A stretch of DNA of 33,528 nt from Altibacter sp. (GTDB taxonomy: Bacteria > Bacteroidota > Bacteroidia > Flavobacteriales > Flavobacteriaceae). Positions 24,421-32,249 of the stretch are shown in pieces. The translations under genes and the position numbers were made by a program. The stretch covers positions 1-33,528 of the forward strand of contig NZTP01000072.1 of the NCBI GenBank assembly GCA_002696485.1. The letters are read 5' to 3'. The notes beneath the pieces were generated by a model. The model did no database searches. It was given only the letters and a program-made list of their open reading frames with translations, and was not told the origin of the DNA. Every line of letters begins with the position of its first letter. The stretch's first letter is position 1.

Positions 24421-24630
24421 GTGACCATAATCGGACAAAACCGGACAATTTCGGTAAAAAGTGTCTTTTTGTGTCGATCTCGGACACGCGATTTGCATAC
24501 CCGGCTTTTGGGCTCTATGTTTGGCCTATCGGATTCCGGAACAGGTGTTTGGAAACGGGTTGCAAAAAAGAAGAACCGCGCTACAAACACACCGATGCAC
24601 TGAATGCTTAACTTTTAATACCTAGAAAGT

Positions 24631-25431
24631 ATGGCAAAACAAGAAAGTTTTATCAAGTTCAAAGGAACGCTCGATGACCTTACGTTCTACCGACTTAGGG
24701 GAAAGTATATTGTAAAGAAGAAGGGCGGGGTGGACCGCGAGCGGATCCTTACCGATCCCAATTTCGCCCGGGTGCGAGAGAATATGAGCGAGTTTACGGC
24801 TGCTGCCAAGGTGGCGACCACGTTTCGAAAGTCGTTGAACTCCCTTATCAAACAGTTAGGGGGCACGACGGTACAGGCACGGCTGATGCGCATCTTTAGA
24901 AAGGTGCTGAACACAGTCGCCGGAAAGGCCGGACAGCGGGATCTCGTTTTGTTGCCGAACAAGGAACTTTTTAGCGAGTTCCAGTTCAACGAGGCCAAGC
25001 GTTTTGACTCCATCTTTACGGCCTTATTTGATGTGCCAGTGGTGGATGCGAACCGAAACGAGGTGACTTGGACCGTGCCGGTGTTTGACCCCGCACACGA
25101 ATTGGAAATGCCCGGCGGTACGACGCATTACCGATTTGTCTTGGCGACCGTGGTCCTGAGTGATCATCGTCATAATGAACTCACTGAGACCTATACACCG
25201 CGTACCGATGCCGCCTTTATAAAACGGGCGGTGACGTATAGCGACTATCTGGACGCCGGGGTGGCACCCGAGGCACCGTTGCCGCTAGTGACGGATCTGG
25301 GACTGGAAGCCCCCTTACCGGATACGGCGATCTCGATCACCGTAGCGGGGGTGTTCTTTTACAAACAGGTGAATGGCGATTATTTAACGCTACAAAGTGA
25401 ACAGGCCCTGCAGGTCCTAGTTGTAGCGTAG
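24631..25431 (+). CDS. Orphan hypothetical protein of a Bacteroidota-type family
   Basis: 266 residues, no signal peptide or membrane helix. The N-terminus has a recognisable pattern, MAKQESFIKFKGTLDDLTFY then YIVKKKGGVDRERILTDPNF and ARVRENMSEFTAAAK, which I recall from proteins of unknown function, often in several copies per genome, in Bacteroidota. The basic helical part (60-100) precedes a beta-rich C-terminal half (from about 130). Base composition is clearly more GC-rich than the region to the right. It stands alone, with 1 kb of structured, repeat-filled non-coding DNA upstream and a strong terminator downstream. ATG24631 is supported by the conserved MAKQ start. No function can be assigned; DNA-binding by the Lys/Arg-rich N-terminal half is speculation. 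Confidence 0.75.
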   Translation: MAKQESFIKFKGTLDDLTFYRLRGKYIVKKKGGVDRERILTDPNFARVRENMSEFTAAAKVATTFRKSLNSLIKQLGGTTVQARLMRIFRKVLNTVAGKAGQRDLVLLPNKELFSEFQFNEAKRFDSIFTALFDVPVVDANRNEVTWTVPVFDPAHELEMPGGTTHYRFVLATVVLSDHRHNELTETYTPRTDAAFIKRAVTYSDYLDAGVAPEAPLPLVTDLGLEAPLPDTAISITVAGVFFYKQVNGDYLTLQSEQALQVLVVA

Positions 25432-25449
25432 CTTTTGTTTTCCCAGAAG

Positions 25450-25476
25450 GGGACCGGAAACGGTCCCTTTTTTTTT
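25450..25476 (+). terminator. Terminator of the orphan gene
   Basis: GGGACCG-GAAA-CGGTCCC (25450-25467), a GNRA-type tetraloop, followed by nine or more T. Strong intrinsic terminator. Confidence 0.9.
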
Positions 25477-25496
25477 GTTGTGGAAGTATCCTGTTC

Positions 25497-25521
25497 AACG
25501 GCACGGTATAAGCATAGTAGC
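25497..25521. repeat. Half-element at the left edge of the AT-rich block (AACGG-N4-GTATAAGC)
   Basis: AACGG (25497-25501), four bases, GTATAAGC (25506-25513), then ATAGTAGC. The same order and spacing recurs at 28610-28633. No inverted partner is seen between here and 25615, so only one arm is present. Confidence 0.55.
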
Positions 25522-25615
25522 ATTTGGCTTAGGATAAATGTGTCTCAAATTTAATGCAGAAAAGCGTTAGTTTTTACCTCAGTTCTTTTTTATAAACTGT
25601 TTTAGAAATATAAGA

Positions 25616-26404
25616 TTATTTTTTACTCACAATATAATTTTGATATAGACTTGCCATAAAAGTCAATAGAAATATACCTATAACTAGGCTATGTATGAAG
25701 TAAATTACGTTTGCTACCTTATTATGAGGAATAAAATTATCAGTAAATAGAATATTCATAGTATATGGTAATATTTGTCTATAACTCCAAAATTTATCAG
25801 ATTCTATTTTCTTTATCCGTTTATGGAAATTTCTTTTTTCAACATCTATTTCCTTAAGAATATCAGTTAAAACAATGGCTAAAGTACTTGATTTACTGTA
25901 TGTAATAGTTTCTACTATCTTATTACCGTTTTTATCGTAAATAGTGATAACTTTATGAACAACATCGCTCGGTATATTCCTCCCCTGGGTATAACCTTTA
26001 ATAAAGAATGAATCAAGAATAATCAGTTTTTTGTTGTCTATTGCAGCCCATTCAATTCGATGAAGAGAATCATTCTCAAGACTTAAAATTTCTTGAATTA
26101 CATTATTTTGATTTTCTCTCTGATTTAGAGAATCGTATTCTTCGTTTGATTTATAGGCCTCTGTAAGCTTTATTTCTTTTTCATTACGTATGATATTTTC
26201 CTCAATTCTAATACTGTTAGTATTTCCATGAATAAGAATGACATATCCTATAGGAAACACAATAAAGTGAAAAACTATAAATAATGATATTGCTTTGAAT
26301 AAATTCTTAAGACTAGTAGTTTTTTTTCTCTTATGCAGTTCCCAAAATATCCTAGAGCTGAAAGCAAAAGCAAATACTACAATAATATCAAGAAATATCT
26401 CCAA
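25616..26404 (-). CDS. Hypothetical membrane protein
   Basis: 262 residues, AT-rich gene. Predicted membrane segments at about 4-20, 35-58 and 232-253, with a charged central domain (60-225) containing helical and beta segments (IEENIIRNEKEIKLTEAYKS; KVITIYDKNGNKIVETITY). No family is recognised. It lies 171 nt downstream of the ATPase-nuclease gene on the same strand, with a non-coding gap that argues against a simple operon. Its 3' side is bounded by the AACGG/GTATAAGC half-element. A role as membrane partner of the conflict module is possible only by position. Confidence 0.65.
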   Translation of the reverse strand: MEIFLDIIVVFAFAFSSRIFWELHKRKKTTSLKNLFKAISLFIVFHFIVFPIGYVILIHGNTNSIRIEENIIRNEKEIKLTEAYKSNEEYDSLNQRENQNNVIQEILSLENDSLHRIEWAAIDNKKLIILDSFFIKGYTQGRNIPSDVVHKVITIYDKNGNKIVETITYSKSSTLAIVLTDILKEIDVEKRNFHKRIKKIESDKFWSYRQILPYTMNILFTDNFIPHNKVANVIYFIHSLVIGIFLLTFMASLYQNYIVSKK

Positions 26405-26575
26405 AGTTTGATGTTTACTATAAGTTAGTCTAAGATGTTTACATCGATGCGTGTAATTTAGTTCTGAGGACAGACATGAGTCGTTTTCCGCTAAGTACTA
26501 AGTTAATCGATTTTGAAGATTTTTCGCTAGGGTAATTAGCAGAAATTATCTGCACCCATTGTTTCCCATTGGCTG

Positions 26576-28582
26576 TTATAATTCAACTATCTTTTTTAAT
26601 AATTCTGTTGGTTTATCTTTATCTAAAGTTATTCCTTTACTTTCTAAATCTTCAATTACTGAATTTTTAAATTCTAACTTATTTATTAAATGATTATGTC
26701 TAATATCAAAAACCTTAAATAAATCATCCCAAGTCATTGCATATATTTCGTAATTCCTAACAGACTCAACTAGAAAACGTTTCCCTTTTCCCTTATTTGA
26801 TTCGTACTTGTCTTTAATCCAATCATCTACTTTTTTTCCAACGAGTATTAACTTCCAAGTTCTTAATTCACTAATAAATTTTGGTTCATTTATAATGAAT
26901 CGAATATAATCTTCGATTTGGTCGAATTGAGTTTTACCGATAATTACACTTGGCCTTTTTAGTTCAACAATAATATTTTCTTCTATAGTATATTCGTCAC
27001 TACTTGAATCTAGGGTTTCTGCTTGTCTAGCAATAAATATATCAGGTCTTTTTAATTTATCTTTTGATTTTAGCTTCTCTTTATTTTTTTTGCCAGATTC
27101 AATGAAATCTAAAAAATTATTTAACGCAATCTCAAAATTTTTGTCAGCAGATACTAAATGATATTGTTCACCAAATAACCAATAATTGTTTTCAACAACC
27201 TTTTGGATATGGTCCCTTTCATTTGTAAATTTATCTAATTCAAAAACCATTTCTTTCAAAACGTTTATGACTGTAAAGCGACCTTCTAGCAAATTAACTA
27301 ACTCGACGATACTTGAAATTTTGGTCTTTTTTAAAGTTTCGGAGAGTTCTTGTCTTTCTTCATCCGATAAATCAGTAATGTTTTCTAAAATTTCTAAAAT
27401 ATTCTCTCTTTGATCTGTATCAAGAAGTAAATTCAAAAAGCCAACTAGAGTTTTACTTTGAGTTTGTTTTAATCCTTGAAAAATTTTGGGTTGAATACAA
27501 TAAATTTCTTTAACTACATTTTCTAAATCTTTCTTTCTGATTTGGTCGTAAGAATTATTTTTAAATACCGGGAATATTTTCTTTGAATTATAATGTTCAA
27601 TTAGCCTTTCTGCTTTTTGGTCTCTAATAAATAATTTTTCTTCTTGCGATATGAAGTCATTTAAAATAGAGATTAAACGCTTAAATGTTATATCACTTTG
27701 ATTGTTGCCATTCATTCCAAGTGTTGGATGATCGGTTTTAGTAAATTGAAATTCATCAAAGTATTCTGATATAATGTAAATGGAATGATGAAAATCCACA
27801 GCTTTATTATTAAATGAAGTATGCTTTCTTCCTACTTCTTTTTGTTCTTGATTTAAAAAGTAATAGTAATATTTATCTCCAATATTTTTATTCCATCTTA
27901 TGTAATTGATTTTAAAAATTTGGTCATTGATTGTTTCATCGAATTCTCTGAAATCGCCTATAATATTCCAATAATTTATATCATTATTGTTGACTTTAAT
28001 TTTATAATCACTTTCTTTATTGAGAAATAGAAACCATCCAAATTCGCTGGCTAAAAAGTTTTCGAACTCTTCACTTTCTAATAAATCTCCTGTTAGTGAA
28101 TGGAAGGATTCAAAATGCACAGTAGTTCCAGTCTTTTTTGACAGGGAAACTATTTTGTCAGAAGTTTGAAAGTCTTGTAGTTTCTCTTTTGAAATTGTGA
28201 TATTATATTTCAAATAATTTGATTGATCACTCTTAAATGTAGTTTCCCAAATTGCTTTATTACAGAAATTTGTAAAAGAAAACCTTCCTTTTCCTGCTTT
28301 ACCTTTTATAAAGCCATTTTGATCAAAGGTTTTAGTTTTTTGAGAATCTAAAAATTGTCCGAATGTATCTTCAATTTTGCCAAGGTTTATTCCTGAACCA
28401 TTATCTGAAATTGAGAAAGAATGAATATAGCCAACAGGATTAGAATCATAATTCAATTCTATCATTGTAGCATTTGCATCAAATCCATTCCAGATATATT
28501 CTGCAATTGCCTTTTTGAAATCCGCAGGTAATCCGCTTTGTTCTATACTTTTTGATGTGATTTTTGCTGTGTGTTTTTTCAT
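26576..28582 (-). CDS. GHKL ATPase fused to a PD-(D/E)XK Shedu-like nuclease domain
   Basis: 668 residues, cytoplasmic, probably nucleic-acid targeting. Residues 10-180 are a GHKL (Hsp90/MutL/MORC-like) ATPase: N-box with Glu28, Asn32 and Asp35 in AEYIWNGFDANA, DNGSGI (60-65) as the adenine-binding motif, and GKAGKGRFSF (94-103) as the glycine-rich lid. A middle transducer-like region and helices (305-455) lead to a C-terminal domain with WLFGEQY (468-474), RPD (Asp514), VELK (Glu540, Lys542) and Gln555 in QIEDYI, the order of a PD-(D/E)XK nuclease as in Shedu/DUF4263 proteins. Such a fusion fits a defence or restriction-type effector. It lies downstream of DUF262-HEPN on the same strand, separated by a foldback element. 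Family relation to ATPase restriction proteins is possible. Confidence 0.82.
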   Translation of the reverse strand: MKKHTAKITSKSIEQSGLPADFKKAIAEYIWNGFDANATMIELNYDSNPVGYIHSFSISDNGSGINLGKIEDTFGQFLDSQKTKTFDQNGFIKGKAGKGRFSFTNFCNKAIWETTFKSDQSNYLKYNITISKEKLQDFQTSDKIVSLSKKTGTTVHFESFHSLTGDLLESEEFENFLASEFGWFLFLNKESDYKIKVNNNDINYWNIIGDFREFDETINDQIFKINYIRWNKNIGDKYYYYFLNQEQKEVGRKHTSFNNKAVDFHHSIYIISEYFDEFQFTKTDHPTLGMNGNNQSDITFKRLISILNDFISQEEKLFIRDQKAERLIEHYNSKKIFPVFKNNSYDQIRKKDLENVVKEIYCIQPKIFQGLKQTQSKTLVGFLNLLLDTDQRENILEILENITDLSDEERQELSETLKKTKISSIVELVNLLEGRFTVINVLKEMVFELDKFTNERDHIQKVVENNYWLFGEQYHLVSADKNFEIALNNFLDFIESGKKNKEKLKSKDKLKRPDIFIARQAETLDSSSDEYTIEENIIVELKRPSVIIGKTQFDQIEDYIRFIINEPKFISELRTWKLILVGKKVDDWIKDKYESNKGKGKRFLVESVRNYEIYAMTWDDLFKVFDIRHNHLINKLEFKNSVIEDLESKGITLDKDKPTELLKKIVEL

Positions 28583-28609
28583 TGGCTATTATTTTTCACG
28601 CTTGTGGCT

Positions 28610-28731
28610 AACGGTCAAGTATAAGCGTAGTGCGGGTTAGAAGAACTTTACTTTCGGTTTGACTTTGTGTTAGTTAATATCAACCTCGTTTAAATTTAGC
28701 ACTTTAGCCTGCATTACGCTTATACAGTTTT
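28610..28731. repeat. Foldback element between the HEPN and ATPase-nuclease genes
   Basis: Left arm 28619-28641 (GTATAAGCGTAGTGC then GGGTTAGA) pairs with 28703-28725. Of 23 positions 19 are Watson-Crick, and the other four are G-T pairs, so the fold is preserved in RNA or single-stranded DNA. AACGG precedes the left arm. The right arm contains the HEPN stop codon. The 60-nt centre includes CTTTCGGTTTG. Confidence 0.75.
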
Positions 28732-29376
28732 GGGCGCTGACTTTTTATAAGATTCTAAGAGAGCACTATTTTCAATTTTCGTCTTCAAATATTCCATAAG
28801 TGAAATTGTATCATCAAAAAATTCTATAAATGTATCGTAGTCAATTAATTTATGCTCTCCGTGAGCGATATAATTTCGTTCGTTAACTAAATCATTAATT
28901 AATGTTTCTTGACTTTCAAAATAAACATCTTTTAAATCCATAATAAATAAGATTTCATCTAAAACATCATACCTTAAATTCGATTTTGTGTTTATAATAT
29001 TTTTGGTTGGTATGTTGGATTGTTTTTCTGAGCTTGAAAAAATAAAATCGATAATTTGAGTCTTACTCTGTATGTTGTTTTCTTTTAAGGCACCAATTTT
29101 CTTTTGTAATGACAGGGCAATAAACTGAGTTTTTAATTCATTATGCTTTAATCCCTTATAGGAAACAAATTCGAGATAATATGAAAGTGATACTTTTACA
29201 AAGCCCTCCCAATGTGCATACAAAAGAGGCAAAGTGGCCCTGATCATAGCACTTTGTAAAGAATTCTTAATTGACGGAATCTTATTTTTTAACAAAGTCA
29301 ATTCCTTTCTCCTCCAAGAAAATTCACCAATAACTTTATCTGATAAAACATCAAAGGATAATTGATTTCTGCTCAT
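28720..29376 (-). CDS. HEPN-domain protein (MAE_28990/MAE_18760-like)
   Basis: 218 residues, all-helical. The RNase-type HEPN motif R-x4-H is visible as Arg167-NYIA-His172 in VNERNYIAHGEH, with the preceding family pattern RATLPLLYAHWEGFVKVSL (46-64) and YLEFVS, typical of MAE_28990/MAE_18760-like HEPN proteins, predicted RNA-cleaving effectors in conflict systems. Its ATG overlaps the stop of the DUF262 gene by one base (TAATG), so the two are translated together. The stop codon lies inside the foldback element. It may act as toxin or effector controlled by the DUF262 protein. Confidence 0.82.
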   Translation of the reverse strand: MSRNQLSFDVLSDKVIGEFSWRRKELTLLKNKIPSIKNSLQSAMIRATLPLLYAHWEGFVKVSLSYYLEFVSYKGLKHNELKTQFIALSLQKKIGALKENNIQSKTQIIDFIFSSSEKQSNIPTKNIINTKSNLRYDVLDEILFIMDLKDVYFESQETLINDLVNERNYIAHGEHKLIDYDTFIEFFDDTISLMEYLKTKIENSALLESYKKSAPKTV

Positions 29377-30485
29377 TACTTTCTAAAGAATTCTTTAGTG
29401 AATGGAATAATTTTAGGAATTCTTGTTCTTGCGTTTGAGCCTGAGCCTGTATACCTTATGAACGTTTCGTTACTGTGAAGTTCTTTTACTTTGTTCAATA
29501 AAAGATTATTGTCAGCGGGGAAATCGTATTGCTCAATATTCTCTGCTAATCCAATCGTAACTGCCTCAAATGCAGATTCTAAGAATTTACCTTTGAATCT
29601 TGTTCCATCATATCGTTTAAAAGCATCATCACCCAAAACCTGGTTAATTGTGCTAAATACATTCTCGAAATCTATTTTAGCGTTTGCATAGTCAAAATCA
29701 TCATCCTGTAATATTTTTTCGGTGATTTCGTCAAAGAAATCACTTAATTCTTTTTTCGTTGTATATTCATATTTAGTTAAGGAAATAAATCGAAGGACTA
29801 ATTCCAATGGGTACTGCTCATCGTAAAGCCTATCACTCAGAGAAATTGTATTTGCAAAGTTTTCATCATTTGCTAGTTCTTTAAACCACGTAAATGTGTC
29901 TTTTTTTATCATAATCATAACACTATTGCGTACTTCTTGGTCAGAAGCAAATGAACCACCCGTGTTTAGTCTTTGAAAAACATCAAATTTTGCATTCGTT
30001 CCTGAATCACTTAAAATAATTGAAAGGTTAAGTTTAGACCTTTTAATAAATAGCTTCAATGGATTTGGTAATTCAAGGTCTTCATCTTTTTGTTTTTCCC
30101 AAACCATTCCTTCTAAGTGTGGTAAATATTTGGTTCCTTCTAGCACAAGTCTTCCTTTTTTAGGAACATCTTCAACTTCAGGAAGCTCACTCATAAATTG
30201 TAAAAGAGTTGAAATTCTTTGAAGTCCATCTACCACTTCCCAAATACCATCTTCCCTTTGAAATAGAAATATCGAAGGAATAGGAATACCAAGCAAAATA
30301 GATTCAATTAAACGTGATTTTTGTGTATTTGACCATCTGAAATATCTTTGAAAATCTGGATTAATAATTAATTCTCCGTTTTTATGAAGATTAATAAGCT
30401 CTCCAATAGACATCGGGTAACTTTCTGTCTTAAATTCAGTCTTTTTAGATTCTATTTCTTGTAGTAGATTTTCTTGTTTCGTCAT
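29376..30485 (-). CDS. DUF262 (GmrS-like, ParB/Srx-fold) protein
   Basis: 369 residues, cytoplasmic. The N-terminal DUF262 domain is clear: INPDFQRYFRWSNTQKSRLI (41-60), ESILLGIPIPSIFL (61-74) and DGLQR (86-90), the counterpart of the nucleotide-dependent DGQQR motif of GmrSD and BrxU-type restriction proteins. The C-terminal half is helical and ends in GSGSNARTRIPKIIPFTKEFF. A GmrD-type HNH (DUF1524) domain is absent; the nuclease is probably supplied by the HEPN protein whose gene overlaps by one base. A TATTTTTG box at 30537-30530 precedes it, so it likely starts the operon. Confidence 0.88.
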   Translation of the reverse strand: MTKQENLLQEIESKKTEFKTESYPMSIGELINLHKNGELIINPDFQRYFRWSNTQKSRLIESILLGIPIPSIFLFQREDGIWEVVDGLQRISTLLQFMSELPEVEDVPKKGRLVLEGTKYLPHLEGMVWEKQKDEDLELPNPLKLFIKRSKLNLSIILSDSGTNAKFDVFQRLNTGGSFASDQEVRNSVMIMIKKDTFTWFKELANDENFANTISLSDRLYDEQYPLELVLRFISLTKYEYTTKKELSDFFDEITEKILQDDDFDYANAKIDFENVFSTINQVLGDDAFKRYDGTRFKGKFLESAFEAVTIGLAENIEQYDFPADNNLLLNKVKELHSNETFIRYTGSGSNARTRIPKIIPFTKEFFRK

Positions 30486-30529
30486 TTGTTTTCTGTTTTT
30501 TAGCTTGCAACGACTCGTTATATTCCTAT

Positions 30530-30537
30530 CAAAAATA
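30530..30537 (-). promoter_or_regulatory. -7 box of the DUF262-HEPN operon
   Basis: The minus strand reads TATTTTTG, an exact TAnnTTTG match, 44 nt before ATG30485. It is enclosed by the ATATTCC/GGAATAT arms (30520-30526 and 30560-30566). No clear -33 box. Confidence 0.45.
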
Positions 30538-30644
30538 CTTCAATCCCATGAATGGGTCCGGAATATCGTTACTAGCATAAAATTAAAAAGGGGAGAAGAC
30601 CAAATATAGTAAAATATCTTTTGTCTTTTTTAGGATCTTACTTT

Positions 30645-31442
30645 TTATCGCAACCGGAAGTGGATGTGGTCGTCGTGGCGAACGGCCTTACAGCCGTGAA
30701 ATCGAATCTTGTTATGTGATAGCTGTAGGCGTTCTTTTAAATGCGGTTCGATGAACAGTTTGCCGACAAGGGGTTGTTTTACGATGCCTGTGACTAATTC
30801 TCGTGTGCCTTTTTCGGAGAGGGTAAGTTGGTTGTTGATGGTACCTAAGGTCACATATTTGGGATAGTCGTATTGCCAATAACCGCGGTCTTTGCAGACG
30901 GTGGTTTGATCGTACTCCCTTGCCGTGGGGCCTTCGAACGCACCGTATCCGCTCACCGACCGTTTCCGGTTGGTTGTTTGTCCGTTGGTATCCTTATAGA
31001 TGAGCGACACATCCACCTTTTTCCCGTCGTTATGACTCAGGTGCGGGAGCAGCGGGAAGCCATCGATAAACGGGAAGTTCGCATCCAGATATACCAATTT
31101 GATGCCCGGATTGTCTGCCTCGAATGCGGTTGCGATGTCCTGTATGGCCTTGTTGAGTTGGGGTGAGACATAATTTCGGTTGGCCAATTTGTACAAAAAG
31201 GAATGCGCCTGTACGGCTTTGTTCTCCTCAATGCGTATGCGTCCGAATAAAGGGGCAATGGCCGGAACCAACATAAAGGTTGCGAGCACGTAGAGTCCAG
31301 CAAAGATACCGAAGCGTTTCAGTCTTCTTCTATGGGTGCTCCTCTTAACTGCCCAAAGGGCGATGAGGTATATAATTCCGCCGACCTGCGTACCGATGGT
31401 CAGGAGGATGCATATAACCGTATGAAGCAGGAACTTTAGCAC
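30645..31442 (-). CDS. LAS-type (M15/M74-like) peptidoglycan peptidase-like membrane protein
   Basis: 265 residues. Two N-terminal membrane segments (about 5-30 and 43-65) anchor a periplasmic domain. The metal motif of LAS peptidases is visible as His137-x6-Asp144 in SHNDGKKVDVSL and HxH (His259, His261) in HDDHIHFRLR at the extreme C-terminus, as in MepA/VanX-type enzymes that cut D-Ala-containing or cross-link peptides of murein. Substrate is unassigned. The gene is noticeably more GC-rich and core-like than both neighbours and stands alone with gaps of 133-159 nt on each side. Confidence 0.75.
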   Translation of the reverse strand: MLKFLLHTVICILLTIGTQVGGIIYLIALWAVKRSTHRRRLKRFGIFAGLYVLATFMLVPAIAPLFGRIRIEENKAVQAHSFLYKLANRNYVSPQLNKAIQDIATAFEADNPGIKLVYLDANFPFIDGFPLLPHLSHNDGKKVDVSLIYKDTNGQTTNRKRSVSGYGAFEGPTAREYDQTTVCKDRGYWQYDYPKYVTLGTINNQLTLSEKGTRELVTGIVKQPLVGKLFIEPHLKERLQLSHNKIRFHGCKAVRHDDHIHFRLR

Positions 31443-31575
31443 AAAGGAGCGGTTAGGGTGTTTGTGTGGATAGGGTGTTGCTTCGGTTCGTTATACACGT
31501 ATTTGTCAATTAGAGTAGGGGATTTTGGTTTCTATAATTTATTTCAATCGTTTGTCTGACCAACTCCAATAGGCG

Positions 31576-32229
31576 TTATATGTTGTTGACACAGTTCTTG
31601 ATTCTGTTTTCTAGTTTTTCTCTATTTTTCCTAAACTGAGGAAACTCATCCAAATCGGTTTTTATTTTTATATACAGCTGTTTTGCTCTATCGCAGTCAT
31701 TTTGGCTAAGGTATACCCTGACTTTGGCGTATTCTGAAATCATTATCCTATTTGGATCGTCTGTGTCCTCAATTACCTTCTGAAGGATCTTCAGGCTTTT
31801 ATCATATTCACCAAGATTACAATATGCTATTCCCATATTATAACCGGCATTAAAATACGTTGAGTCAGAGGCTATGAATGATTCACTATAGTATTCAAGT
31901 GCCATTTTATTCGTTCCAATTTCTCTGTAAATATTTCCCATATTGTTCAAAATAATTGGGTTCTCAGGTTCAATTCTGAACGCGGCGATGAATTTTTTTT
32001 CTGCTTTTCTGTATTTACCTTTTTTAGCAAGTTGAACACCTGCGTAATTTAGTTCTCGGGCCTCTTCATTCACAATAACTATATCTTTTAAAACAATATC
32101 CACATCCGTACTGTCATTGGTTTTAATTGTAACTTCCATTGTATTTGATTGAAAAGAATCACTTTTTCCGGTGTCTTGTTTACAGCTATAGATCAATAAA
32201 ATAGAAGCTAGTAGATACAATATTTTCAT
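31576..32229 (-). CDS. TPR-repeat lipoprotein
   Basis: 217 residues from the ATG at 32229. This start gives MKILYLLASILLIYSC with the lipobox cysteine at 16; a start at 32253 would only add eight polar residues before the signal peptide. Tetratricopeptide repeats follow (about 55-185 of the mature chain: NYAGVQLAKKGKYRKAEKKF, NNMGNIYREIGTNKMALEYY, GYNMGIAYCNLGEYDKSLKI, then a weaker SEYAKVRVYLSQNDCDRAKQ), a scaffold for protein binding at the envelope. The stop overlaps the CGTTATAT motif at 31574. No neighbour suggests a partner. Confidence 0.8.
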   Translation of the reverse strand: MKILYLLASILLIYSCKQDTGKSDSFQSNTMEVTIKTNDSTDVDIVLKDIVIVNEEARELNYAGVQLAKKGKYRKAEKKFIAAFRIEPENPIILNNMGNIYREIGTNKMALEYYSESFIASDSTYFNAGYNMGIAYCNLGEYDKSLKILQKVIEDTDDPNRIMISEYAKVRVYLSQNDCDRAKQLYIKIKTDLDEFPQFRKNREKLENRIKNCVNNI

Positions 32230-32249
32230 TTTCTCAATTTGTATTGTGT

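Noticed and set aside
24272-24611. Four 66-89-aa frames on both strands over the tandem repeats
   Set aside because: They are translations of short repeats that read open in several frames at once; none has a coding-like composition.
26576-28582. Housekeeping Hsp90 (HtpG) or MutL
   Set aside because: The ATPase motifs fit GHKL generally, but the C-terminal RPD...VELK domain and lack of HtpG or MutL signatures exclude both.
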